Positions 8,608 to 17,525 of a stretch of 64,000 nt of DNA are shown here, piece by piece. Origin of the DNA: JAVVHH01 sp964613945 (lineage in GTDB: Bacteria; Pseudomonadota; Alphaproteobacteria; Acetobacterales; Acetobacteraceae); contig CAZTJC010000007.1 in NCBI GenBank assembly GCA_964613945.1, forward strand, positions 73,990-137,989, read 5' to 3'. The position numbers and the translations under genes were made by a program. Under the pieces are notes generated by a model. That model was not told the DNA's origin. It was given only the letters and a program-made list of their open reading frames with translations, and did not search any database. Within the stretch, counting starts at the first letter, position 1, and each line of letters opens with the position of its first letter.

Positions 8608-9546
8608 TCAGCTGAAGCGGTAAAGCGCGTGCGGGGTCGTGGCCAGGATGGCGCGCCGACCTGCCGGGTCCGGGCACCAGTCGGCAAGCAGGCCCAGGAC
8701 CGCCGGGTCATCGACGACGCGGAAAGGCGAGATCTCGGTCGGGCCGGCGCCGGGAGCGCGATCGGTGTGCGGCCAGTCGCTGGCCCAGACCATCCGCTCC
8801 GGCCCGGCTGCGATCAGCGCGCGGGCGATCGGCGCCACATCAGCAAATCCCGGTGCTTTCGAGATGCGATACGGTGCCGACAGTTTTACAAAGGTTCGGC
8901 CTGCCCGCACCAGCTCCAGCAGCACGGGAAAGCCCGGTTGCTGCGGTCCCAGAGCCGCGTCCGGCATGCCGAAATGATCGAATACGACCGGCACCGGCAA
9001 ATCGGCCAGATCAGGCGCGATCCGGGCGATGACGGGCAGCGCCGCGTAGATCTGGATGTGCCAGCCCAGCGGTGCGAGCCGCATGGCAAAACGGCCAAGG
9101 GCGCCGGTTACCTCGCGCGGGTCGCGTCCGCCGCTGCTTTCAATGTTCAGTCGCACGCCGCGTATGCCGGCCTGGTCCAGAGCAACCAGATCGGCATCGG
9201 AGATCGCCGGGTCGGGCACGGCGATGCCGCGGGCGGTGCCGTTCAGTTGGCTCAGTGCTGCCAGCAGGGCGCGGTTGTCGGTGCCGTAGAAGCTGGGCTG
9301 GATCAGCACGGTGCGGGACAGGCCCAAGGCCTGCCGCAACGCCAGCAACTGCGGCACGGTGCTCTGCGGCGGCGTGTAAGCGCGACCCGGCACCATTGGA
9401 TACTGGTCCGGTGGACCGATGATATGGACGTGGCAATCACAGCTGCCCTCGGGCATGTCTGGCAACGGGGCTGCGCGCAGGCGAGTGGGCGATAGCGGCG
9501 ACAGGGCTAGCGCCAGTCCGGCGGCGATCGTGCGGCGGGTCGGCAT
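8608..9546 (-). CDS. Exported amidohydrolase, 2-pyrone-4,6-dicarboxylate lactonase-like
   Basis: A 312-residue TIM-barrel metal-dependent hydrolase (Amidohydro_2). It has the beta-strand 1 signature CDCHVHIIGP, the YGTDN loop, VFDHFGMPD and the C-terminal WASDWPHTD motif with its catalytic Asp. Unlike its paralogue at 10866 it carries an N-terminal signal-like segment (MPTRRTIAAGLALALSPLSP, cleavage near LRAAP) with an RR pair, which suggests Tat- or Sec-dependent export. The family hydrolyses lactones such as 2-pyrone-4,6-dicarboxylate or sugar lactones. It lies 6 bp after the MFS gene in the same operon. Confidence 0.83.
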   Translation of the reverse strand: MPTRRTIAAGLALALSPLSPTRLRAAPLPDMPEGSCDCHVHIIGPPDQYPMVPGRAYTPPQSTVPQLLALRQALGLSRTVLIQPSFYGTDNRALLAALSQLNGTARGIAVPDPAISDADLVALDQAGIRGVRLNIESSGGRDPREVTGALGRFAMRLAPLGWHIQIYAALPVIARIAPDLADLPVPVVFDHFGMPDAALGPQQPGFPVLLELVRAGRTFVKLSAPYRISKAPGFADVAPIARALIAAGPERMVWASDWPHTDRAPGAGPTEISPFRVVDDPAVLGLLADWCPDPAGRRAILATTPHALYRFS

Positions 9547-9552
9547 CGTGGT

Positions 9553-10815
9553 CTACTCCCGGGTGACGATGAGCTTGAGGGACGCCGCCAGCAGCGTGGC
9601 CACCACCAGGACCGCCGACATGGCGAGTAGCCCGCTCTCGAACGAGCCGGTGAGCTGTCGCAACTCGCCCATCATGTAAGGACCGGCAAAGCCGCCCAGC
9701 GTGCCGATGGTGTTGATGAAGGCGAGGCCGCCGGCGGCGGCGACGCCGGTGAGGAACCGGGTGGGAATGGTCCAGAACACGGCCCGCGCCGCCGTGACGC
9801 CGACCAGCGCCACCGTCAGCCCGATCAGGGCGGGCAGCAGGGCGCCGGAAATCACCGATGCAGCCAAGCCGACCGCGCCCAGCAGGCAGGTGATGGCGAG
9901 GTGGAAGATCTTCTTGCCGGTGCGGTCGACGTGCCAGGCCCAGGCCATCATGCCGAGCGACGCGAATAGATACGGCACGGCGGTGACGAAGCCGATCGCC
10001 AGGTTGGACAGGTGATACTCTTTGACGATCAACGGCAGCCAGATGCCGATGCCGTAGGAGCCCAGGGTAAAGCCGAACTGCACCAGCGCCAGGATCAGCA
10101 CCCGCCGATCGGTGATGGCGGCCAGCACCGAGGATTTCGGCCGCTCGCGCACCTCGTCGCGCAGCATGGCGTCCATGGCGTCACGCTCCGGCTGCGTCAG
10201 CCATGATGCCTCCTGCGGCCGATCGGCCAAGGTGGTCAGGATCAACCCTCCCAGAACCACGCAGGGAAGGCTCACCACCAGGAATAGCCATTTCCAGCCC
10301 TGCAGTCCCCAGACCCCGTCGAGTTCGAGCAACAAGCCGCAGATCGGGCCGCCGATCAGCGAAGACACCGGGATGCCGAGCAGGAACCAGGCCAGCATGC
10401 GGGTGCGGTATTGCGCTGGGAACCAGGCGGCCAGGAAGAAGGTCACGCCGGGGAAGAACCCGGCCTCCGCCACGCCCAGCAGCAATCGCACCAGAAAGAA
10501 GCTGTTCGGCCCGACCACGAAGGCGGTGAGCGCCGACATGATGCCCCAGCTGATCATGATGCGGGCCAGCCATCGCCGGGCACCGAAGCGATACATGGCC
10601 AGGTTGCTCGGCACTTCGAACACGCAGTAACCAATGAAGAAGATGCCTGCGCCGAGGCCGAACTCTCCGGCGGTCAGGCCGATGTCGCGGTTCATGGTCA
10701 GCGCCGCGAAGCCGATGCAGGTGCGGTCCAGGTAGTTGAACACGTAGGCGACCGTCAGCAGCGGAACCAGTCGCCAGGCCGTTTTGCGCAGGGCGCTTTG
10801 TTGCACGTCGTCCAT
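9553..10815 (-). CDS. MFS transporter, anion:cation symporter (tartrate/phthalate-type) family
   Basis: A 420-residue 12-TM major facilitator. The TM1 signature VFNYLDRTCIGFAAL and the loop motif RFGARRWLARIM are typical of the ACS group (TtuB, phthalate and hexuronate transporters), which take up organic anions with protons. GGAG lies about 9 bases before the ATG at 10815. It sits between two lactonase-like amidohydrolase genes, so its cargo is probably the carboxylate or lactone that they process. Confidence 0.88.
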   Translation of the reverse strand: MDDVQQSALRKTAWRLVPLLTVAYVFNYLDRTCIGFAALTMNRDIGLTAGEFGLGAGIFFIGYCVFEVPSNLAMYRFGARRWLARIMISWGIMSALTAFVVGPNSFFLVRLLLGVAEAGFFPGVTFFLAAWFPAQYRTRMLAWFLLGIPVSSLIGGPICGLLLELDGVWGLQGWKWLFLVVSLPCVVLGGLILTTLADRPQEASWLTQPERDAMDAMLRDEVRERPKSSVLAAITDRRVLILALVQFGFTLGSYGIGIWLPLIVKEYHLSNLAIGFVTAVPYLFASLGMMAWAWHVDRTGKKIFHLAITCLLGAVGLAASVISGALLPALIGLTVALVGVTAARAVFWTIPTRFLTGVAAAGGLAFINTIGTLGGFAGPYMMGELRQLTGSFESGLLAMSAVLVVATLLAASLKLIVTRE

Positions 10816-10865
10816 GGGCCGTCTCCTCCTGGGCTCGCTCGCTTGCGGAGCGATGCCCGAGTGTG

Positions 10866-11717
10866 TCAGTTCGCGAAGCCGTATAAGCGGGCCGGGTTGC
10901 GGCGCAGGATTGCGTCCACCTGTTGAGCCGGCAGGGCTCCACGCGCGCCTTCGAGCACGTCACGATACGCGAGCGCCCGATAGGGCAGCGCCACGCCCCC
11001 GCCGGTTTGATGCCCGTGCGGCGCAGTGTGCGGCCAGTCGCTGCCCCAGACGCAGCGTTCGGCGCCGGCATCGAGGATGGCGGCGAGCCAGTCGGGGTCG
11101 GGGCGAACGGCTAGCGGGTCCTTGCTGCAGCGATAGGGCGCGGACAGCTTCATCCAGACATGCGGCCGTCGCAGCAGGCCGAGCAGGGCCTGGCCGGTAT
11201 CGCTCCCCGGCATGACGCCGCCATGTACGCCGTAATGATCGATCACCACCGGCACCGGCGACCCGGCGAACAGATCGGCGGCCCCGGCCAGCACCTCGGC
11301 CGTCGCAATCACCTCCACATGCCAACCATGGCGTTGTGCCACGGCCGCCACCGCGCCGAAGCTGTCCTGCATGGAGCCGCCGCGTTGCTCCGCCAGCGTG
11401 CTGTATAAATTGATCCGCAGCCCAGCGATTCCCCCAGCCTGCAAGGCGTTCAGTTCCGCCGGTGTGACGCTGGCCGGGTCGATTACCGCGACGCCGCGGC
11501 CGTTGACGCCCAACGCCGCGACAGCCTCCAGCGTCACCGTGTTGTCGGTGCCGTAGAAGCTAGGCTGCACCACCACGAAGCGCGTAACGTCCTGTGGGTT
11601 GGCGACGTCCAGCAGCGATTCCAGCGATGCCTCGCCGGCCGTGTAGGTACGGTCCGCGACTTGCGGGCTGATCGCCGGGTCGCCGACGACGTGAATATGT
11701 GAGTCGCAGATGCTCAT
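10866..11717 (-). CDS. Cytoplasmic amidohydrolase, 2-pyrone-4,6-dicarboxylate lactonase-like
   Basis: A 283-residue Amidohydro_2 protein with CDSHIHVVGDP at strand 1, FYGTDN, VVIDHYGVHGG and the C-terminal WGSDWPHTAPHG. It starts at once with MSICDSHIH and has no signal peptide, so it acts in the cytoplasm, in contrast to the signal-bearing paralogue at 8608. It is the second gene of the operon, 16 bp downstream of the GntR gene and 50 bp before the MFS gene. The exact lactone or amide substrate is unknown. Confidence 0.85.
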   Translation of the reverse strand: MSICDSHIHVVGDPAISPQVADRTYTAGEASLESLLDVANPQDVTRFVVVQPSFYGTDNTVTLEAVAALGVNGRGVAVIDPASVTPAELNALQAGGIAGLRINLYSTLAEQRGGSMQDSFGAVAAVAQRHGWHVEVIATAEVLAGAADLFAGSPVPVVIDHYGVHGGVMPGSDTGQALLGLLRRPHVWMKLSAPYRCSKDPLAVRPDPDWLAAILDAGAERCVWGSDWPHTAPHGHQTGGGVALPYRALAYRDVLEGARGALPAQQVDAILRRNPARLYGFAN

Positions 11718-11733
11718 GCCGTCCTCTCCGTTA

Positions 11734-12486
11734 TCAGCGCAGCTTAACGCGATAGGCGAAACGGTCGCCCCGACCCCAGGCCCGGCGCCATTCCAGTGGC
11801 AGGCCGTCCACCGTCAGGCTGAGCCGGTCGATGATGGCCACGGCATCACCCTCCGGCATGCCGAGCAACTCGGCCCGGCGCGCATCGGCGAGACCCACCC
11901 GCAACTCATCCTCCGTCTCACCGACGATCAAGCCGAACTCGCGTTCGTAGAGCGGGTAAAGCAGGGTGTCGAAATCCTGTAACGGCTTGTCGCGCAAGGC
12001 GGCAAAGCGCGGGAGCGGCAGGAACACCTCCTCCGTCACGACCGGGGAGCCGGCCCAGAGCCGGACACGGTCGAGGCGCAGGGCCGGATGACCCTCTGGC
12101 AAGCGAAGGGCATTGGCGGCCACAGCCGGCAGCGTCGTGACGATGCGACCGATGATGCGGCTTTCCGGGATGGAAACGCCGCCGCCCTCCTGATCCTGGA
12201 AGCGGAAAAAACGGAACAGGGAGGCGCGAAAGGCCGGACGGCGCACGAAGGTGCCGCGTCCCTGCCGGCGCTCGAGTAGTCCTTCGTTGACCAATTGTTC
12301 CAGCGCTCGGCGCAGCGTGTTCGGCGCCACGCCGTATTGGGTGGAAAGCTGCGTTTCCGAAGGAATACGGGAATCGACCGGCCATTCCTGTTGCGCGATG
12401 CGCGACGCGAGCGCGTCCCGCAGCCTTGCATGCAGCGGGAGCCGCGGGTCGGGACCTGTGTCCTGTTCGGGAAGGGTTTGGATCAC
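11734..12486 (-). CDS. GntR-family regulator, HutC subfamily (GntR HTH + UTRA ligand domain)
   Basis: A 250-residue regulator. The N-terminal GntR winged HTH (about residues 15-80) shows IPSETQLSTQYGVAPNTLRRAL and EGLLERRQGRGTFV; the C-terminal UTRA domain (about 95-240) binds an effector. The likely start is a GTG at 12486, giving MIQTLPEQD. It heads the minus-strand catabolic operon and is divergent from the hydrolase at 12575. The 18-bp palindrome at 12530-12547 in between is the obvious operator, so it probably represses both sides until a pathway metabolite binds. Confidence 0.9.
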   Translation of the reverse strand: MIQTLPEQDTGPDPRLPLHARLRDALASRIAQQEWPVDSRIPSETQLSTQYGVAPNTLRRALEQLVNEGLLERRQGRGTFVRRPAFRASLFRFFRFQDQEGGGVSIPESRIIGRIVTTLPAVAANALRLPEGHPALRLDRVRLWAGSPVVTEEVFLPLPRFAALRDKPLQDFDTLLYPLYEREFGLIVGETEDELRVGLADARRAELLGMPEGDAVAIIDRLSLTVDGLPLEWRRAWGRGDRFAYRVKLR

Positions 12487-12529
12487 GTCTCGAGCTTGCC
12501 TCGTCCACGAGAATTGAGCAATGCTCCAT

Positions 12530-12547
12530 TAGTCCTTTAAAGGACTA
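12530..12547. promoter_or_regulatory. 18-bp perfect palindrome, probable GntR operator
   Basis: TAGTCCTTTAAAGGACTA is perfectly self-complementary and sits in the 88-bp gap between the divergent GntR gene (start 12486) and the hydrolase gene (start 12575). GntR/HutC proteins bind short palindromes as dimers. Position and symmetry support an operator shared by both transcription units; the assignment to this regulator is inferred from adjacency. Confidence 0.75.
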
Positions 12548-12574
12548 TGTAGTCAGCATGCGAAGGAGAGCGGG

Positions 12575-13384
12575 ATGGCTTTGTTCGTCGAGCAACAGAT
12601 GACCACAGATGATGGCTTGACGATCGTCTATGGGCTACACGCGTCGGCGCACCCGTCAGCGCTACGGGTTGCTCTAGTTCACTCGCTGGCCCTGGATCAT
12701 GCGTTCTGGAATCCTGTTGCCGCGGTCGTGCAAGGCGACATGGCCCTGCTCGCGATCGATTGCCGCGGCCACGGTCAATCCGGCCGGTCCGCCGAAACCA
12801 TGACATTGGACCGCATGGCGGACGACCTTGCTGCCGCCCTGGACCATGCCGGATGGGATCGCGCCGTGATCGTCGGCTGCTCCATGGGCGGTTGTGTGGC
12901 CATGGCATTCGCTGTCCGTCATCCGGGCCGTACCGCCGGGCTCGTCGCGATCGACACCACCGCCTGGTATGGGCCGGATGCGCCGGAGGCGTGGGCGGCT
13001 CGCGGCGCTCGAGCGCGAACCGGCGGCATGGCAGCGATGCTGCCGTTCCAACATGATCGATGGCTTAGCCCGTCATTTCGCGCCGGCAATCCAGACGTGG
13101 AGCAAGCTGCAGACGCCGTGTTCTTGCGGACCGATGTGACCTGCTACGAAGCCGCATGCGCCCTGCTAGGAGCCACAGATCTGCGTGACGCAATCCAGGG
13201 TATCCGGGCGCCGACCACGGTGCTCGTGGGCTCCGACGATACCGCAACTCCGCCCGCCATGGCCGAGGAGATCGCCCGGCGCATTCCTGGTGCAAGTCTA
13301 CAGGTTCTGGCCGATGCCCGACATCTGACGCCGTTGGAACGACCAGATCAGATCGTCGCCGCTCTTCGCCGGAACAGCGCTTAA
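12575..13384 (+). CDS. Alpha/beta hydrolase, 3-oxoadipate enol-lactonase-like
   Basis: A 269-residue alpha/beta hydrolase with a complete triad: nucleophile elbow GCSMGG (Ser103), acid in VGSDDTATPP and His in DARHLTPLE. It also has the DCRGHGQSG loop after strand 4. Overall order and length match PcaD-type enol-lactonases and related C-C or ester hydrolases. A GAAGGAG Shine-Dalgarno lies 6-7 bases before the ATG. It is divergent from the GntR operon and shares the palindromic operator, so it probably works in the same pathway on a lactone or ester. Confidence 0.85.
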   Translation: MALFVEQQMTTDDGLTIVYGLHASAHPSALRVALVHSLALDHAFWNPVAAVVQGDMALLAIDCRGHGQSGRSAETMTLDRMADDLAAALDHAGWDRAVIVGCSMGGCVAMAFAVRHPGRTAGLVAIDTTAWYGPDAPEAWAARGARARTGGMAAMLPFQHDRWLSPSFRAGNPDVEQAADAVFLRTDVTCYEAACALLGATDLRDAIQGIRAPTTVLVGSDDTATPPAMAEEIARRIPGASLQVLADARHLTPLERPDQIVAALRRNSA

Positions 13385-13661
13385 ATCGCCGGCCCGGTGG
13401 TTACTTGAGCTGGAGTTCCAAATGGCGGACTGTGGTCAGGCCCCATGGATCGTCGCCGGGCCGATCTCTGAAAAGCTAAGGGTGGAAACATTTGAACCCG
13501 TCGTTTCCGCGTCGTTTCGGTAATTTCTGACGCCGTTTGGCATCACGATCGGACGCCCTACACAGCGACGCTCCGTGCGTGACGATTGCGCAACGTATAT
13601 TTCTAAAATTGGCCGGCTGGGGTCGCTACCCCGGCGACACTGGTCGTGGCACGATTGCCCG

Positions 13662-14597
13662 ATGCAACCTCGCGCATCCGATGGCAAGCCCATCCGGTTC
13701 TCGCTACAGCAACTCTCGGCATTCTTGCAGGTCAGCCGGAGCGTGAGCCTCAGCGAGGCGGCTCGGCTGATGCAGGTGTCGCAACCCGCGCTGAGCCGGA
13801 TGATCCAGCGCATGGAAGAGATGATCGGGCAGCAACTGATCGACCGCTCCGCCCGTCAGCTTCGATTGACGCCGACCGGAGCCGAGTTGCACGACGTGGC
13901 CAAGCGACTGGTCGCCGACTTTGATACGACGTTTGGCGAATTTTCGCACTTCGTCGAGGGTCGGCGCGGGTCGGTCACCGTCGCGGCGCTGCCGTCCATC
14001 GCGGCAGTGTTGCTGCCCGGGGCAATCGCCCGGTTGCGGATCACAGCGCCAGGTGTGGACGTGTCGATCCGCGACTCACTTTCCGAGAGCGTGGTGGACG
14101 CGGTCTCGTCAGGACGCGCCGAACTCGGCATTACGGTAAGGACCCCGCCGGAACGTCATCTCTCCTATCGCCAACTCGTATCCGACCGGCTCGGAGTAGT
14201 GTGCCGCGCCGATGACGAGTTGGCGCAAGCGGAGACGGTACCTTGGACGGTGTTCGAGACGCGACCATTCGTGGGAATGTCGCCCGCGAGTAGCGTGCGG
14301 GCCCTGACGGACGCTGCTTTCCTGCAGGCGGGGCTCTCCGTGCGCCACCTCTACGAATGCGCCTTTCTCGGCACGACGGGGAATCTCGTCGCGGCCGGGT
14401 TGGGGATCACCGCGCTGCCGCGGCTCACGCTGCAGTTGGTGGGGGCGGCAGGTCTGGTGTGGCGACCGCTGACCCGGCCGAAAATTGACCGCTCGCTCGG
14501 CGTGCTGACCCGCGCCGGCGCAACGCTGTCGCCAACAGCATCCAAGCTACTCGCCGAACTGATCATCGAAGCGCGTCAGCACGCTGGACGCCATTAA
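13662..14597 (+). CDS. LysR-family transcriptional regulator
   Basis: A 311-residue LysR regulator: HTH about residues 12-70 (SLQQLSAFLQVSRSVSLSEAARLMQVSQ) and a periplasmic-binding-like effector domain. The ATG at 13662 was chosen because homology begins a few residues later; the open frame runs back to 13575 without LysR-like sequence, and no clear Shine-Dalgarno separates the two. The 277-bp upstream gap has a weak TATATTTCT-like AT-rich stretch that may hold its promoter. The gene is convergent with the next one, their ends overlapping by 4 bp. No divergent partner makes its target obvious; the tannase group downstream is a candidate. Confidence 0.87.
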   Translation: MQPRASDGKPIRFSLQQLSAFLQVSRSVSLSEAARLMQVSQPALSRMIQRMEEMIGQQLIDRSARQLRLTPTGAELHDVAKRLVADFDTTFGEFSHFVEGRRGSVTVAALPSIAAVLLPGAIARLRITAPGVDVSIRDSLSESVVDAVSSGRAELGITVRTPPERHLSYRQLVSDRLGVVCRADDELAQAETVPWTVFETRPFVGMSPASSVRALTDAAFLQAGLSVRHLYECAFLGTTGNLVAAGLGITALPRLTLQLVGAAGLVWRPLTRPKIDRSLGVLTRAGATLSPTASKLLAELIIEARQHAGRH

Positions 14598-15094
14598 GGG
14601 GCCATGCCGGCGCGGAGAGCCAGCAATGCCAACGGGCGCGGAATCGTCGCAATCGGCGGAATGGCATCGAAGCTCGTCCTGACCGCTTGCAAACCGTTTG
14701 GTCCGCTGACTATCACCTGCTGCGGTTCGATCTTCAGCACGATGAATGAGCCAACTCGTCCACCCTCGAGTGCTACCACGGAGCGTTGCCCAGCGTCCGC
14801 TACCGTGAAAATGGCGTGGCGCTCTCCGTCGTGGACGACGATTCCGGTCAGGCGCGGTAGCGACAGTAGAGGGCGCGACTCCATGTCGCTGAGCGGTGCC
14901 GTCGGCCGCCGCGTTGCGCTGAATAGCGGGCGATCCAACAAGGTTCGGACCCACTCGGACGGCGTGCCGCGTTCTGCTGCACGCGCCGTCGGATAGGCGG
15001 TACCAGGAACTAGCATTGCCGCAATCATGACGGCTCGCACGCCGCCGGTCACCCTTTTGCGGGTCAGCGAGCCTCCGTGGGACGCCGCCGGCAC
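14594..15094 (-). CDS. Small secreted protein resembling the GspC/GspN homology region of type II secretion
   Basis: A protein of up to 166 residues. It has a basic N terminus (LTRKR), a hydrophobic signal or anchor (VMIAAMLVPGTAYPTARA) and a compact domain: LLDRPLFSATRRP, PRLTGIVV, AIFTV, a glycine-rich strand pair and VIVSGPNGLQAV. This pattern resembles the HR domain of GspC/GspN-like secretion components, but no other gsp gene is in the window. The start is uncertain: 15094 overlaps the previous gene by 31 bp, while an internal ATG at 15028 would still leave a signal peptide. It is the last gene after the tannase and PEP-CTERM genes. Confidence 0.55.
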   Translation of the reverse strand: MPAASHGGSLTRKRVTGGVRAVMIAAMLVPGTAYPTARAAERGTPSEWVRTLLDRPLFSATRRPTAPLSDMESRPLLSLPRLTGIVVHDGERHAIFTVADAGQRSVVALEGGRVGSFIVLKIEPQQVIVSGPNGLQAVRTSFDAIPPIATIPRPLALLALRAGMAP

Positions 15095-15681
15095 GCAACG
15101 AAACCGCCGATCAGCGCGATGCCGAGCACAGCAAGGCTGGACGGTTCGGGTACCGCGGCAGCCTGAACCACGATGTTGTCCAGGTTGGCCGACAACGACG
15201 AGCCGCCGCCGCTTTCGGTGATGTAGAGTTGATCGATGCTGACGCCGGCTTGGGTTGCGGCAACGGTGACGAACGCGTTCGTCGGGCTACCGAAGATGGT
15301 GCCGGACTGAGTGAATACCGGCTGACTGTTGAGGAAGCCGGCGATCGTATAGGTGCTGAACTGGCTGGTGAGGGAGGAGCCGCTCGACAGGTCCGCGCTG
15401 ATGAAATTGAACGGGCCCTGGCCAGACACGCTGACGGCGCCACTGCCGGTCGGGTCATAGTCGAAATCGAAGAAGAGGTTCGGCGCCGGGTTGCCGTAAT
15501 TCATGGCGACTGACACGTCGCCGGAGGTTGCGGCCACCGTGTAGCCGCCTTCTCTGTAGCTCGTAAGCGGCGTGCCGTTGCTACCGGCGAGCGTGTTGAA
15601 GTCGATCGTGGTCGCAGCGGCAGGCTTGGCGGCCAGCGCCAGCATGGATAGCGCGGCGGTTGCAAGAAGTGGGAAGCGCAT
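15064..15681 (-). CDS. PEP-CTERM sorting-domain protein, secreted
   Basis: A 205-residue protein with an N-terminal signal peptide (MRFPLLATAALSMLALAAKPAAA), a Gly/Ser/Thr-rich beta-type body and a classic PEP-CTERM tail: VPEPSSLAVLG, a hydrophobic segment, then CRRRP at the end. Such proteins are processed by exosortase and linked to cell-surface or exopolysaccharide export. A GGAG Shine-Dalgarno precedes the ATG at 15681. No exosortase gene is present in the window. It lies 20 bp after the tannase stop, probably co-transcribed. The body matches no family that I recognise. Confidence 0.85.
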   Translation of the reverse strand: MRFPLLATAALSMLALAAKPAAATTIDFNTLAGSNGTPLTSYREGGYTVAATSGDVSVAMNYGNPAPNLFFDFDYDPTGSGAVSVSGQGPFNFISADLSSGSSLTSQFSTYTIAGFLNSQPVFTQSGTIFGSPTNAFVTVAATQAGVSIDQLYITESGGGSSLSANLDNIVVQAAAVPEPSSLAVLGIALIGGFVACRRRPTEAR

Positions 15682-15701
15682 GGGATGTTCTCCTCAGTCG
15701 A

Positions 15702-17342
15702 TCAGCGCAGGTATTCGGGCGCCGGTGTCGGGGTGGGATGCTGTTGGCTGTCGGTGACGCAGGAGAAGCTGCTGGCACTGGTCGCGTCGCCGTTCGTGTA
15801 GCGGGCCTTCGCCGGGTAAGGACAAAGCGGGCGGCTGAACTGCACGGCGCTGGCCGGATTGTTGTTCACGTACTTGGTCGCCGTGATGCTGGCAGGCGCT
15901 TGGCCTTGCTCTACCCAGGCTTCCAGAGCCGCCTGCATCGGTGCGGCGAAGACGTTTGGCCCGGGCCCGCCATTGCAGTGGTTCATGCCGGGAACCATGA
16001 ACAAACGGTAGAAGCTGCTGACCTGCTGCAGCGCTGCTCCGTAGGTCTGGCCGCCGGCCTGCTGGGCGGCAACGACCCGGTTGTAGTAGTTGATCGACTC
16101 CAGCGACGGCACCACCGGGTCGGCAAAACCATGATACTGGATGATCTTAGCGCCGGTTCGCTGGAACGGACCGATGTCGGCGCTCATCGAGTTGACGGTC
16201 GCAGCGAGTTGATTGTCGGTGTACGCCATTGCCTTGTCGAAATCGAACGTCCACCAGTCCCAGTTCTTGTTGTTGAATGCCCAATACTTCCAGAAGTTGG
16301 TCCGAGCCGGCTCATTGATGCCGTTAAAGTCTTGGAAGTAGGATGACCACCCGGTTTCGCTGCCTTTGGTGTAGCCATTCTCGATCAAGCTGCCGGTGCG
16401 GGGATTGGTGGGCCCGGCATAGATCGCGCGAACGACCTCGACTTGCGGCGGCGTCAGGCAGCTTGCCTGGTCGGTTCCGGCCGGACAGAGCAGGGTTGCC
16501 GGGTCGAAGCTGCAGTCACGGGGATCGTCAAGGTAGGCGTCGGTCGGGAGTCCGCCATTGATCGACCCGTTCTGCGGTTGGCAGGCAGCCACTGCGGCGT
16601 TGCTGATGGTGGCCAGCTTGGCCGGCGGCAGGATCGGGTGGGCATCATCCCGATACGGATGATCCTTAATGTATTCCCACAGGAAGCCCGCGTTGAGATG
16701 GGTGCGGTTGTGTCCGGGATCGCCGGCGATGACGCCGTCAAAATCGGTCGGAAAACGCTGAACTTCCGCCAACGCCTGCTGGCCGCCCGTCGAGCAACCG
16801 GAGAAGAAGCTGTGCACCGGGGTGAGGCCATAGAATGCCATGGCGATCTGCTTGGAGACGACGATCGACTCGTGAACCGCGCGTGAGGACCAGTCGACGA
16901 TCGCTTGCGGGGCACCGAGCGCGAAGTCCGGGTCAGAGTCAGATCCGTGCCCGGTGTCGGTTCCGAGCGTGCCGTATCCGGCGATGAGTGCAGTTCCCAT
17001 GTCGGTGTAGTCCAACGCGGAACTGTATCCGCCATTGCCGAACATCTCGAGCTTGGCGTTCCAGCCGGTTTGCGGCAGCCAGATCTCGAAGCCGATCTTG
17101 GACCCCGGCACCGGCGTTACGTAGCCGTGCACGCGACAAAAGGCGGGTAGTCCGGTGATCGGCCTCGATCCGGCCGGCATGTAGCTCCCGGCCGCGACTG
17201 ACTGCGCCACGTCGAGCATGATGGAGGCGGAGTTGATGGCCTGCGGCAACGCTTCGCAATTGGGGGCGGCCCTGGCCGCGGTACTCATGAGGGAAGTTGA
17301 CGCCAGCAACGTTGTCGCGATGGCAAAGACGGGTGCCCGCAT
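15702..17342 (-). CDS. Secreted tannase/feruloyl esterase family protein
   Basis: A 546-residue protein with a signal peptide (MRAPVFAIATTLLAS..., cleavage near ARA-AP) and the tannase domain. The nucleophile region GCSTGGQQAL places Ser184 next to Cys183; the acid is in YHGFADPVVP and the His in PGMNHCNGG. The Cys-Ser and His-Cys neighbours are the tannase-family CS-D-HC arrangement. It hydrolyses ester bonds of gallotannins or feruloylated polymers outside the cytoplasm. A GGAGGG site 6 bases before the ATG at 17342 supports this start over the longer open frame to 17417. Released aromatic acids could feed the lactonase-like enzymes at 7.5-13 kb; that link is inference. Confidence 0.88.
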   Translation of the reverse strand: MRAPVFAIATTLLASTSLMSTAARAAPNCEALPQAINSASIMLDVAQSVAAGSYMPAGSRPITGLPAFCRVHGYVTPVPGSKIGFEIWLPQTGWNAKLEMFGNGGYSSALDYTDMGTALIAGYGTLGTDTGHGSDSDPDFALGAPQAIVDWSSRAVHESIVVSKQIAMAFYGLTPVHSFFSGCSTGGQQALAEVQRFPTDFDGVIAGDPGHNRTHLNAGFLWEYIKDHPYRDDAHPILPPAKLATISNAAVAACQPQNGSINGGLPTDAYLDDPRDCSFDPATLLCPAGTDQASCLTPPQVEVVRAIYAGPTNPRTGSLIENGYTKGSETGWSSYFQDFNGINEPARTNFWKYWAFNNKNWDWWTFDFDKAMAYTDNQLAATVNSMSADIGPFQRTGAKIIQYHGFADPVVPSLESINYYNRVVAAQQAGGQTYGAALQQVSSFYRLFMVPGMNHCNGGPGPNVFAAPMQAALEAWVEQGQAPASITATKYVNNNPASAVQFSRPLCPYPAKARYTNGDATSASSFSCVTDSQQHPTPTPAPEYLR

Positions 17343-17525
17343 CGATCCCTCCAGTTTTGTTACGCGAACACCACATGATCTCTGGATGTCGGTAAAGGTA
17401 TGGGTCGATGCACTCATGGCATGGCTTCCGGGCTGGTGTGATGCGACCCTTGTTCAGCAGCCCCAAAGCATCCGTCACTGCCGGACCTGGCGTTTAATGA
17501 TCAGGCCCGCTCCGGTGCACCACGC

